Assembly (NCBI GenBank): GCA_946406115.1
Contig: OX291547.1
Location: 8,747,001-8,811,000, forward strand
Direction of reading: 5' to 3'
Source of the DNA: Apoda limacodes
Lineage: Eukaryota > Arthropoda > Insecta > Lepidoptera > Limacodidae
Length of the DNA: 64,000 nt
Positions 32,910 through 43,209 of this stretch are shown here, one piece after another; the first letter of the stretch is position 1, and the number at the start of each line of letters is the position of its first letter. The translations under genes and the position numbers were made by a program. The notes beneath the pieces were generated by a model. It worked only from the letters and a program-made list of their open reading frames with translations, was not told where the DNA came from and did no database searches.

Positions 32910-33060
32910 CAGACATCACTCTAAAAATGATTGCAAATGATTCTCCAAGTCTTGAAACGTAAAGAAAACACAAAATTTTCGATTTCTATTTTCGGACCTA
33001 GTCCAATAACTTCTCAAGATAAGTTAAAAATTACACTCAGGTTATACTTATAACTTAATG
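32395..33060. repeat. Repeat cluster with (CA)n microsatellite
   Basis: 32,395-32,495 belongs to the 4,321 repeat family. 32,640-33,060 resembles a LINE 3' region ('cagtagttattgaggaaccg'), with 'cctacatacatacatacgta' and a (AC)n run of about 30 bp at 32,880-32,908. Confidence 0.6.
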
Positions 33061-33086
33061 TTTCGTGGGGAACCCTGTCAACTTAC

Positions 33087-33104
33087 CGTGCTTGTGATAG
33101 CGCC
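33087..33104 (-). CDS. Gene B micro-exon, 18 nt (GAITST)
   Basis: Excellent acceptor 'ttttatttttctgttgcag' and donor 'gtaagttg' enclose six phase-0 codons, GAITST. One of the smallest exons with strong splice sites in the window. Confidence 0.6.
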
Positions 33105-34125
33105 CTGCAACAGAAAAATAAAACTTAAATACTTACTAATCATTTGTACCATAAACAAAATAATTTTCGATAATTGTCTTTTTAATCCATTGGTCTCTTA
33201 CAGCCCTAATAAAATATAAACTCCCGTCGTAGATTTGTGATAGATATCTAACCAAAAAACCTATAAGGAAAACTGCCTGAAGCAGACCTTCCTCTATAAG
33301 TACGATGCATCAAAGGGAAGTACCCTTAATATATTTTATTAAATGTTGGTTCATATTTCAATTATCTACTCTTCACCACTTTAGTCTGAGTATAAAATGA
33401 TTGTGATATACGAACGTTCATACACTTTAAGCTCGTTTGCCTGCAGAAACCTAAAAATATGAGTATTTTAGCTGGATTAGAGCCATTTTGACAGTCTAAA
33501 GCTAATAAACAAATAAACCTGAAGTGAAGCAAACAATATTTTGTTATGATAAAAAATCTTGCAGCAACACTCGTGCAACCTTGAGGTCAATATTAAAACA
33601 CACACACATAAACATATTCAGTAATAGCAGCAAAAATCATGTTCGCAAGCGTGTCAGCAGATTTTTAATAAAATAAAAATAATGTATTTACATTACTAAT
33701 GTTTCCGTTTTCCACTTTAACTAAATTAATTTTTGTGATATAGTCTGATTTTATCGAAAATAGGTTTAAGTATACAAAAAAGTCTAGAAAAAAAGCTCTA
33801 TCTATGAATTCTATTCAAAATAAAAATTAGGTGTTTTTTGTATATTTATACCCATTTTCGGTATAATCTGACCCTGTTTAACTAGACCACCAGATTTAAG
33901 CTTATACCATTGTACTACGCGTATATTGTGTTTATACCCTTTTTGTCCTAGTAGGACAGTTAGTATATCGCATACCTACTATGCTGTCTAAAGACCGTTC
34001 TAATAAAGCCACAAAAAAAACCCGCTAGGCCGCTATTAGCTTGAAAAGTATGAATTGCGAAAATAACGTTACTGCATTCATTATTCAAGTTGAATGCTAA
34101 TTAATTAAGGTATTAAATTTCTTAC
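33105..34125. other. Gene B intron, nothing recognised
   Basis: AT-rich, stop codons in all frames, no further splice-flanked open segment found on the minus strand. Confidence 0.5.
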
Positions 34126-34141
34126 CGAAGTCTTTTGGGCT
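34126..34141 (-). CDS. Gene B leader micro-exon, 16 nt
   Basis: Acceptor 'gattttttttttcag', donor 'gtaagaaat'. It is 16 nt, the only strong internal exon besides 34,383 that is not a multiple of three. In the frame used downstream it reads (NN)A GCC CAA AAG ACT TCG, that is x-AQKTS, so it needs two nucleotides from the preceding exon. It probably marks the junction from the 5' leader exons to the phase-0 series. Confidence 0.5.
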
Positions 34142-34382
34142 CTGAAAAAAAAAATCATCTGTTTAATAAGAAATATAAAACAAACAGAGGGTATTATCTT
34201 TTATACATATTTTACATAAGTAGGTAGTGTTACAAAATATTTATTTTTAAAATGGGATTTAAATATTTTTTTGAGAAAATGAGTATTGAAATTTATTTCT
34301 AAGTTATTCATTTTTACACATTCATATTTCAAGGTAACAAATGAGGAAATTTAAAGAAGATATGATTTGTTAAAATACTTAC

Positions 34383-34404
34383 GTCGGCCTTCTCCATTTA
34401 ACAG
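34383..34404 (-). CDS. Gene B leader micro-exon, 22 nt
   Basis: Acceptor 'atttttttatttgcag', donor 'gtaagtatt'. Spliced to the 16-nt exon in the downstream frame it reads (n)CT GTT AAA TGG AGA AGG CCG AC, that is VKWRRPT, and needs one nucleotide from an upstream exon. It contains an ATG in another frame (MEKAD...), but that frame meets a stop in the 30,076 exon. It may be alternatively used; see the 48,690 exon. Confidence 0.45.
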
Positions 34405-36004
34405 CTGCAAATAAAAAAATATAATAAATGTTATTATAATAAATTAGACCACAAATTAAAATAAGGCAAATTTCATACGAGGATCAAAGTAAATTCTGAG
34501 AGTAGTGAAGGATTCTATTGCTATATCGGTTGCAACGAGGGGTCAACAGAAGAATCCCGACTTAAGCGAGTGATATGAAGGTTAGAGATTAAATTCTTTA
34601 TCTGATTAAAATCTATACCTTTGAACGAGTAATATATATATACAGGGTTATTGGTAATTAGACCGGATCCTTTTAAGGGGTCATAGGGGAGGTTATTTGC
34701 AATAATTTTCCGAAAGTAAATCATTTCTGAGATAATTGAATTTTCCTGCCTTCAAAAATCGAGAAAATAAAAACTTAATGCTTCGATTCATAGTTTTAGA
34801 TAGACTATAAATAATTTATTCATAGTTTTAGATAGACTATACATTAGTTCTTGATAACAAATTATCAAATTATAATAATCTGTATACATACAGAAACTAC
34901 ATGTCTAATTATAAAAAAAATCACGTTTTGTGTCAAACTGCTAGTAAAAATGTATTTTTGCTCAAAAAATTGCAATTAAATTTAGGCTGCTCATTATTTA
35001 GAAAACACCTACACATTCCTAGCTATCTAATTAGGTAAGAAAGACGGCACTATTTTATACTATTAAAGAAAAAATGAGATAGCAAAAAGTCAGGTAGCAA
35101 CTTCCGAGAATGTGATATTTGTCATAACGCAGAAGGCATTATGTTGTTTTTTTAATTGAAATATTTTGTTGACAGCCTTAGTCTGCTCGTGCGATTTGTA
35201 CCGTTTAGACCCTGTCTTATTACCCTTTGTAGCGACAAAACCCCGACGACCCGGCGTTTCCCGATTCGACTTTCGTGTTGTGCGGTCGTGTTCTAGAGCG
35301 TCAAGTGCAGTGGTGACTCAGCTGGTGCGCATTCCTGTGTGGTGTTTTGACTTAGCGCTGACGACCTCGAATTGTTGTTTGGATTATTGCCCGCAATTCT
35401 TGGAAAATCGGCCTGAGTGTTGAGCGCTGCTCGGTTGTGTGTATTAGCTGGGAAATTGCTTCTTGGCCCGCTCTGAGTGTGCTTTCGCGCTTTTCAACGC
35501 GCCCATAACGCGAAGTTTATCGAAGCGATACTGTGTGTTTTTGTGTGTGAGTGTGTGTTCTCGTAGTCGCGGAACTACTACGCATAATAGTGACCCTCGC
35601 TTGCCTCTTTGACTGACGCTGGTTCGCCTGGCCTGAGTCCGGCTTTGGGTTAAATCGCTAGTGTTGTATTTGTTCGCCACTCCGCGCATTCTCGCGTTTT
35701 AAGTGTCGATTGCGTCTAGTTTGTAGAAATCCAGTTCCGAGTGCTCAAGGGCTGGTGGGTGAGATCGTATAGCTCTTTTCAGAGTTGCGGTCTACCTAAC
35801 GTTTCTTATTTATAAACGTCTCGTTGCTCGGGGGGAAACCTAACGGTGACAACGTAACCCCGGCCGTAGGAGTAGGAGTTAGGTACACACCAAGCAATCC
35901 GTAGCACTGCGGAGCGCTTGGCCACACTTAGGTATTCTTGCTCCTCGCCAGCAATGGTGGGGAGTCACTAGGTACACACAAGCTACACCTCGGCCACTCC
36001 CGCG

Positions 36005-36950
36005 ATGACCGAAGTACTCAAAGGCATGTCCCGGGACCAGATAGGGGAGATCACCAAAGCTTGTCTTCGTGATCACTCAAATCTGGTCCAAGCCTGCACT
36101 TCCCAGGCTGTGGCTGCCCTCACAGCGTATGACAAGTCCGTGCCCTCTCGCATGCTCGCGCACTCGTTCGCGCTCTCGCTCTCCCCGCACGCGCTCTCTC
36201 TGCCGCGACCCCCGCTCTCACGACCCGCGTGTCGCTCGCCGCGCTCTTCGGGCCCCTGTGCCAAATCGTCCCCCCACTCCAGTAGCTGATGTGATTCTTT
36301 CTCGGTCACTCGCTACCCCGACCCCGCAACCTCCGAAACCGCACCCCTGTCCCCGGTAGCTGTAATGTCCGCTGAGTCGGCTTTGTCCTCAAACGAGGAC
36401 GACGAAGGCTTCAAAGTGGTTGGCCTGGGAACAAAAAAGGGAAAAAAGCGAAAGAAGACCGCCAAGTCAAAAAAGGCTTCGGCGGCATCCGCTCCGGAGT
36501 CTTTTCCTCCTCCCTCCGATTCTGAGGCTAAACGTCTCAAAGAGCCTAGCGCTTTCCCGTCCCCGTCCACCTCGGCGGCCAGCCCTGAGCCAGCCGCCAT
36601 GGACACAACCCCCGCCGCCACCTCTTCGCAGGCCGACTGTCCCACTTCGGGACGGAAAAAACTCCGCCCCCTGTTGTCATCAAAGACAAAGGGGCCTGGC
36701 CAAACATCGCAAACGCGATGAATGCCAAGCGTATCAATTATACGCGCGCCCGCAACGATGCCGAACGCGGCATCAAAGTCGAAGTCCCAACGCCAACAGA
36801 TTTCCGAAATCTGACGGCCTTTCTTACGGCTCAGAAATACGAGTACCATACGTACTCGCTGGCCGAAGAACGCGTGCTCAGGGCAGTTTTAAGGGGAATT
36901 CTCCGAAAAAACTGTCCAGGTCGACTTAATCGTCCAACGCCTCCCAGTTA
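36005..36950 (+). pseudogene. LINE ORF1 (Gag-like) remnant
   Basis: Starts MTEVLKGMSRDQIGEITKAC, then shifts frame at least twice. The middle is lysine/proline/serine-rich (KGKKRKKTAKSKKAS). The end carries the jockey-type pre-zinc-knuckle domain: INYTRARNDAERGIKVEVP, then FLTAQKYEYHTYSLAEERVL and RAVLRG. The CCHC knuckles that should follow are absent because of the internal deletion. Confidence 0.7.
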
Positions 36951-37036
36951 GGGAAGTACATCGTACGACAGACAAACTTCTGTCTGCTATCCCTGGGCCC
37001 GTCTCAGTCACGGGTATTTCCTACCCCGCCCCTCTC

Positions 37037-38893
37037 ATGTCCCGGGACACCGCCAACTCTCTCCCTCCGTTAACTCGTCCCAACAACGTTCCCGCGTTCA
37101 ATGACGACGAAAAAGCGGATTGCCTAGCGTCTAGCCTCCAAGCCCAATGTGCCTTAAGCACACAGTCGTTCGATCCTGACCACGTGCGCGAGGTAGACGG
37201 CGAAGTGGAGCGCAGAATTTCTATGCCTCCACAAGACCCCCTGCCCCCTGTCACTGTCGACGAAGTCATACAGGTCATCAAAGACCTACGCCCCTGTAAA
37301 GCCCCCGGTGCGGACGGTATCTCTAACGATATCCTAAAGCGCCTCATTCTTCCCCTTCTCTGCCTTCTAGTAGCGATCTTAAACGCTGCTATCGAACATT
37401 GCATCTTTCCTTCTCAATGGAAAGATACAATTGTTATAGGCATCCATAAGCCAGGCATAGCTCGTACCGAGCCGTCCTTCTATCGCCCTATAAGTTTACT
37501 AAAGGCGCTTGGTAAACTCTATGAACGCCTCCTCCTCGCTCGCCTACGGAACGCTATAGTCTCCAGAGGCATTTTAATAGACGAGCAGTTCGGCTTCCGT
37601 GCCAAACACTCATACGTCCATCAAGTTCTCCGCATAACGGAACATATTCTCACTGGCTTCCAACCAGCATTAGGTAAGACCCGCTTCGATGTAGCGAAAG
37701 CTTTCGACAAAGTCTGGCACAACGGTTTAATTTTTAAACTGTACAACTTTCAGTTGCCAGATCGTCTCGTGCTCATCATACGAGACTATTTGTCGAATCG
37801 TAGCTTTCGCTACAAAGTTGAAGGCACTCTCTCTTCCCCCCGTCCCATAGAAGCAGGAGTCCCGCAAGGGTCCGTGCTCGCCCCCATCTTGTACCTTCTG
37901 TACACCAACGACATCCCTAAAACGATAGGTACCCAACTAGCCCTCTTTCCGGACGATACCGCTCTCTATACCACCGATAAGCAAGTGAGTCGAATCACTA
38001 AGAGACTCAAACCCGCTATCACTGCCCTAGGCGAATGGTTTCGGAAATGGATAATCGAGGTGAATCCCGACAAAAGCTCTGCCGTCCTCTTTACCGTAGG
38101 CTGCCCTCCGCGGCCACCCCCCCTCTCTCTCTTCGGTCGTGCCATTCCCTGGCAAAATAAGACCAAATATCTCGGTGTGACCATGGATAGTCGTTTGAAC
38201 TTCCACGCTCACACCAAAATAGTCAGAGATCGAGTCGCTTTTGTCCTCGGTCGTCTTTATCCCATGATAGGCAAGTACAATGAGATGTCGCTTAGAAATA
38301 AGCTGAATCTTTACACAACTTGCATCCGCCCCATACTAGCTTATGCTAGCGTAGTCTTTGCGTTATCCAAGCGCAATCTCCACAAACTACAGACCCTCCA
38401 AAACCGCTTTCTCAGAGCGGCCTCTGGAGCCTCTTGGTACGTCCTACACAGAGACTTCGAACTCCCCACGATTCCCCAATATTTCAAGGACTTGGCAGTC
38501 CGCTTTTTCGAGCGTACGCAAAATCACCCGAATCGATTACTTGTGCAATCCACAACTTATCATCGCCCCGATCGACCTGGGCACGGTCGTAAAACTATAG
38601 TTAGGCGGCCTCGGCACGTACTAACGGCCCCAGATGACGATCTCGCTGTCCGGATAGCGAGATTAGTCTCTACGACCTCCCCGAATAGGGCCTCCCTCCA
38701 AACACGACGCCAACGGCCCCAGGTTCGTCGGCGCCCACAAGGATACACGAGGTATCAAAGAATGCCGGGGCGCTTCTCGCCCCCACTCAACCGCAACCGT
38801 ACTCGCGTAACGGGGAACTCCCCTGCTGGTGGTGACTCACCCGGGGTAGCAGTAATGGCTGCAACAGCCAACTGCATAGTCAGTTCAGGATAA
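37037..38893 (+). CDS. LINE reverse transcriptase ORF, endonuclease-less, uninterrupted
   Basis: A 618-codon open frame that would encode the RT portion of a jockey-clade LINE ORF2. In order: linker with PCKAPGADGISNDILKRL (residues about 91-108), SFYRPISLLKALGKLYERLL (about 147-166), LIDEQFGFRAKHS, FDVAKAFDKVWHNGLI, AGVPQGSVLAPILYLLYTND (about 273-292), the catalytic box as LFPDDTALY (the usual FADD/YADD reads FPDD), then KTKYLGVTMDSRLNFHAH and a C-terminal region rich in arginine/proline. The first aspartate pair is intact, but the alanine-to-proline change at the active site and the lost endonuclease suggest a defective protein. The start codon is nominal, since the frame is open where the deletion joins ORF1. 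Confidence 0.8.
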   Translation: MSRDTANSLPPLTRPNNVPAFNDDEKADCLASSLQAQCALSTQSFDPDHVREVDGEVERRISMPPQDPLPPVTVDEVIQVIKDLRPCKAPGADGISNDILKRLILPLLCLLVAILNAAIEHCIFPSQWKDTIVIGIHKPGIARTEPSFYRPISLLKALGKLYERLLLARLRNAIVSRGILIDEQFGFRAKHSYVHQVLRITEHILTGFQPALGKTRFDVAKAFDKVWHNGLIFKLYNFQLPDRLVLIIRDYLSNRSFRYKVEGTLSSPRPIEAGVPQGSVLAPILYLLYTNDIPKTIGTQLALFPDDTALYTTDKQVSRITKRLKPAITALGEWFRKWIIEVNPDKSSAVLFTVGCPPRPPPLSLFGRAIPWQNKTKYLGVTMDSRLNFHAHTKIVRDRVAFVLGRLYPMIGKYNEMSLRNKLNLYTTCIRPILAYASVVFALSKRNLHKLQTLQNRFLRAASGASWYVLHRDFELPTIPQYFKDLAVRFFERTQNHPNRLLVQSTTYHRPDRPGHGRKTIVRRPRHVLTAPDDDLAVRIARLVSTTSPNRASLQTRRQRPQVRRRPQGYTRYQRMPGRFSPPLNRNRTRVTGNSPAGGDSPGVAVMAATANCIVSSG

Positions 38894-39039
38894 AAAAAAA
38901 AGCCGACCCGGCCTGTGTTACTGGACTCTGTGTGTTTCTTCTTCTGTGACTTGGCTAGTGAGCTTGATGTGACCGATTTGCTTTCCTGACGACTTGGCGT
39001 GGACTTATTTAATTAGCCCCATGTCCGACCACCTCGTCT

Positions 39040-39652
39040 GCGAGAATTTACATTTGAAGAATATGCGGACACACTGTTTTGTTACGGATTTGCCAATGGT
39101 GTCTCTACACATGCTCGTACAGAGTATCAGTCTCGATTTCCTCTACGCCGGTTACCCCATGAGAGTGTGTTTGAGGGAGTGTATCGGCAACTACATGAGA
39201 CTAGTAGTGTTCAAAAACGACAAAGTGATGCAAGCAGACCTCGTATTTACCGTACGGAGGAAGAAGAAGAAATTCTTCGTCACTTTGAAGAGGATCCCAC
39301 CACCTCGACTAACGTTGTTGCACGATGTCTTGGCATTACCCAATGGAAAGTTTGGTACACAGTGTCAAATCAACGTTTTCCAAACCGACGGATTGGCAGA
39401 GGAGGACCTATTCCAGCGAGGAGTCCAGACCTCACCCCTTTCGACTATTATATCTGGGGTCACATGAAAAGCCTCGTTTATGAGGTATCTCTGTCACCTG
39501 TGCCATCCATAGACGAATTAAGACGTCGCATAATAAATGCAGCAGAAGAGATGAAAACAAATTTGACAACTAGAGTGGTTAAAACAGAGTTACGGAAACG
39601 TATGCGTCTTTGCATACGTAATAGGGTAAGGCACTTTGAGAATGAGTTGTAA
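39040..39652 (+). pseudogene. Mariner-type transposase, internally deleted
   Basis: The first part, in one frame, reads YADTLFCYGFANGVSTHART, then frame changes lead to RLPHESVFEGVYRQLHE, TEEEEEILRHFEEDPTTSTN and ARCLGITQWKVW (helix-turn-helix DNA-binding region). The text then jumps to the C-terminal catalytic end, ARSPDLTPFDYYIWGHMKSL, closing with RVRHFENEL-stop. The central segment with the first catalytic aspartates is missing. Encoded by the mariner-like element delimited by the TIRs at 34,642 and 40,214. Confidence 0.75.
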
Positions 39653-40214
39653 AATAACTGAAATAAAACTTGATTCCAAATTTCTTTGTTTAATTTTCCA
39701 AATTAAATTTATACTCGCATTCTTAGTTTCTACTACCTGGTTCTCATTTAATGCCATTTTTTTCTTTAAATGGTGTAGCATAGTGTCATCTTTGTATCTA
39801 GTTAGATAGCTAGAAGCGTGCAGATGTTTTTTAAATAAGATGCAGGCAAAATTTAGTGGCATTTTTAAGAGTAAAAAAAAAAAATTTATTAAAAGTTTTA
39901 CAAAAAAATCTGGTTTTTTTAAACAAATACAGCCTCTAGTTCCTGTATGCAAACAAAAATATTATAATTTGGCTATTACTAATTACGAACTAAAGTGTAC
40001 AGTTTCTAAAACTGTGAAAATGAACAGAATCTGAGTTTTTTTTTTTTTTTTGAAATTTTGAAGGTATAAAACCCATTTTTGGAATAAAAAAATTAAAATT
40101 CAACTATCTCAGAAATGGTTGACTTTCGGATAATACGATATGGGATCAAAATGATTGCAAATAACCTCCCCTATGACGCCTTAAAAGGATCCGGAATAAA
40201 TACCAATAACCCGT

Positions 40215-42299
40215 ATATATATATATATATATAATCTGAATCTTGTAAACGACTTTCATGAAAGGCAATGATAAACTGAACATTATGACTAAATTAAATA
40301 TTTATTTTATACTATTTTTTAGTATTTGTTGTTATAGCGGCAATAGAAATACATCTTATGTGAAAAATTCAACTGTCTAACTATCACGGTTCATAAGATA
40401 CAGCCTGGTGACAGACGGACGGACAGCGGAGTCTTAGTAATAGGGTTCCGCTTATTACCCTTTGGGTAAGGAACCCTAAAAAACAAGCAAAGCTCGGTCC
40501 CCAGGTACTATTAATAAAATTACATATTATTATTAGGTAAGTACCTACGTAAAGTGCGTTTTACGAACATATGGGTATGTATACACCCCTTAATATATAC
40601 ACAATGACACTGTCTTAAACAGATAGCAGCCATTAGAATCAGCATATATTATTTTGTAAATATTCGAAACAAACGTAAATTCTAACCTCAAAAGCAATGA
40701 TTAAGGCTTACAAATCAGAAGTAAATTACACAAAAAAGTGAGATATCGCTTGATTTTAATCACTGTAGTCCTTCTTTTTTGAGACTAAATCATGTTTATA
40801 ATGTTTATTTGTTTGGAGGTCAGAATTTTGTTTATAAAGGGCGTTTTGTTGACAAGCATTATACGCATTGAATGCGCTCAATGCTGTGTAATGCGCATAT
40901 TCGATCGCTCTGTTAACTAATTATGAATGCGCTATGACGTCACTTACGGAGCGCATTCAACGCAGGAGCAGCACGTGGTCGGGAGGCAGAGTAGTGGATG
41001 CGCTGTCAAATAGTGAATGGCCATATTGTTTGTTTACATTTAGAGAACAGAACGATTTCAATGCCGATGCGATGTCATAGCTCTCAATGACGTCAATAGA
41101 ACGCACCTAAAGTAAGACATGTTTGCTGTAATCAATCAACTGTGCATGTGGTAAAACTAACCGATCACACATTTAGTCAGGTGATTAATTGGTTAACAAA
41201 TTTTACTATGGAGGTTTTCCTACAGGGTTTCTGTTATAAAAATATGCTGTTAAATTAGATTTGCTATCATTGACTGGCTAGAAACAATAAAACCTACTTG
41301 AATAAATAGAGAGGTACGTACGTTCTAATTGCAATTAAAAAGTAGTGAATTGACGTACTAATTTCTATGCTATATCTATATACTTCTGTTTACCTACAGA
41401 AGTTATTTATTTAGCTCTTGTCAGTATTTTACCTTGAGTTAGTAAACTTGGCGTTTAGTCACTTTAGTTACTAAACTTGGTGTACTATTTGCCCTTTTCT
41501 AAATAACAATTTTGAGTTTTCATTTTCTTCGTCAAAAATAACTCGCCCTCTACAATTTAATCACTCTACAGATATAATATAAAAGCTAATCCGTTGCTAT
41601 AGATACAGAAGACTGATAAGACTGATAGGTAGGGATTTGCTGAAGGTTTCTTTTTTTTAATAAAAAACCCGTAGTGCAAGAATAATTTCTGACCCGGTGA
41701 TCAAAAATCAAATATAATATTAAGATGGTATGAACTTACAATGGCACTAGCGACAAAACAACCAGGGTCAGAGGGTCAGAATAGTTTGTTACGTTATAAT
41801 GCGGATGATTCCATTATTCTTGAGATAACATTAATGAGATAAAGCCAATAAAAAAATGATTTATATAGAATTGAAGGAAACTTACAATAGATAACACTTA
41901 AAAGGTGTATTATACAAAAAAGCTGTATTTATATTACATAAAGTTAGGGTTGCCAGCTCTAAAATCTAGCAACTAGGACAAGAAACCCCGCATTTTGGAG
42001 CTTAGAACCCGGACTTGTCAACAGTTTCTTTTTAAAAGTTACTTAGAAAAATCAAAAATAAACTAATTTTAGTCTTCTTAAGAAACAAAACGTTATAATA
42101 AAATTTTTGCAGTCTTACATTTTCTGTTATCAAAACAAAAGCTTCTTAAAGTTTTAAGGAACATTTAAACCCGAACTTTGAATTAAATAAACCCCGTCCG
42201 GACGCTCCCCGGACGCCCTCTGAACTAGGATAAATCCGGGGAAAAACCGGACGGATGGCAACCCTACATATAGTAAAGCACAGGAATAAATAAATATTA
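40215..42299. other. Repeat-rich intergenic or 5' intron region
   Basis: 40,375-40,485 is an 'agggttccgctta…aggaaccctaaaa' repeat. 40,855-41,100 has repeated 'gaatgcgct' motifs and 'atgacgtca'. No supported exon; a minus-strand pair at 41,735-41,741 would give only 7 nt. Confidence 0.5.
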
Positions 42300-42805
42300 A
42301 GTACCTGGAGGACCGAGCAAATGCTCGGTTTTTTGACGTGACAACGTCTTATAAATTGGTTTGCCGGGTGACACTTCAAGAAACTGCGTTACGCTCCGCT
42401 CACGTTATGCGCTCACAATGAGAGCGAGTGAGAGGCACGCGCCCGCCTAAGAGCGAGAGAGACAGACATAAAATCATTGTCACGTAAAACTTTCGCCCGT
42501 ATACCGACTTTACAGGCAACCAGTTTTTTTTAAACAGCACCATACGCCACCTATTGTCAAATAGCTTTAGTGTTGCTTATTACTACTCGCCAATAGATGT
42601 CAGGAAGAGTCATACTTTTCAATTTATCACTGCCTTATAAACACAGATAAAACGACGTTTTTTATAAATGAAACCTAGCTAGATCAATTTATCGACCCCG
42701 AAAACCCCTACATACTAAATTTCATGAAAATCGATAGAGCCGTTTCCGAGATTCAGATTATAAATATATATACATATACATATATACAAGAATTGCTCGT
42801 TTAAA
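42300..42805. mobile_element. MITE, fullest copy of the family in the window
   Basis: Runs from 'ctggaggaccgagcaaatgc' to 'tatacaagaattgctcgttt'. Parts are duplicated at 13,670-13,968, 16,100-16,398, 18,530-18,880, 24,290-24,495 and 25,675-25,880. Confidence 0.7.
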
Positions 42806-43078
42806 GATTAGATATGACTTTGTAGAGCTGAAGTTTTACTAGTAATTCTAAGTTATTCTATTCTAGCTTAAGAATTCTTAAGATATTCTAGCAAGGCCAT
42901 ATGCCTAAACTTATGCAGATTAATTTACCACGTACGAAAGATTCGTATCTGAATTTAAAAATAACATTACAAAGTTAAAGTCATATTACCACGTAAAAAC
43001 ACAATATTTACAGTCAGTTCAATTAGTCTTTTAGTCTTTTCTCTTAATTCAATTTTTAGTGTCCCACAAGAGAACATA

Positions 43079-43206
43079 GCAACAAACTTTTCTGACCCTC
43101 TAATCTTACGTGTTTGGTCACTACTGTCGTTGTAGGTTCGCGCCATTTCAATATCGCGACTGTAGTTTTGATTTTCGAGTCAGAAAAGTTTGTTGCACTA
43201 TAGATA
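43079..43206. mobile_element. MITE of about 128 bp with 18-bp TIRs
   Basis: Left TIR 'gcaacaaacttttctgac' (after 'catag') and right 'gtcagaaaagtttgttgc' (before 'actatag'). Copy at 23,579-23,664. The plus-strand ORF over it is repeat-derived. Confidence 0.75.
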
Positions 43207-43209
43207 CCT

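Larger units (their letters stand above)
35150..38990 (+). mobile_element. Jockey-type LINE nested in the mariner element
   Basis: GC-rich block, in sharp contrast to the flanks. It has a 5' UTR (35,150-36,004), ORF1 remnants (36,005-36,950), and an RT ORF (37,037-38,893), with A-rich sequence at 38,891-38,901 and a 3' region to about 38,990. The endonuclease and the zinc-knuckle part of ORF1 are missing: ORF1 runs into the RT ORF within about 90 bp. This indicates an internal deletion of more than 1 kb relative to an intact element. Confidence 0.8.
34642..40214 (+). mobile_element. Mariner-like DNA transposon, interrupted by a LINE
   Basis: The ends are imperfect inverted repeats of about 100 bp. 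The left one starts ACAGGGTTATTGGTAATTAG; the right one ends with the complement (…ttaaaaggatccgg…accaataacccgt). Both abut TA-rich sequence, consistent with TA target sites. Transposase remnants are at 39,040-39,652. A 3.7-kb LINE (about 35,150-38,990) sits inside, accounting for the size. Confidence 0.75.

Noticed and set aside
32758..32973. Minus-strand ORF with Val-Cys repeats
   Set aside because: Translation of the (CA)n microsatellite and LINE 3' region.
36313..36849. 178-codon minus-strand ORF in the GC-rich block
   Set aside because: Shadow of LINE ORF1; GC-rich sequence has few stops.
38994..39467. 157-codon plus-strand ORF
   Set aside because: Mostly out of frame with the transposase; only short pieces (for example the FVTDLP region) overlap transposase-coding sequence in a shifted frame.
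41735..41741. Minus-strand strong acceptor and donor 7 nt apart
   Set aside because: Exon too short, frame-breaking and embedded in a MITE-like 'gggtcagaatagtttgtta' context.
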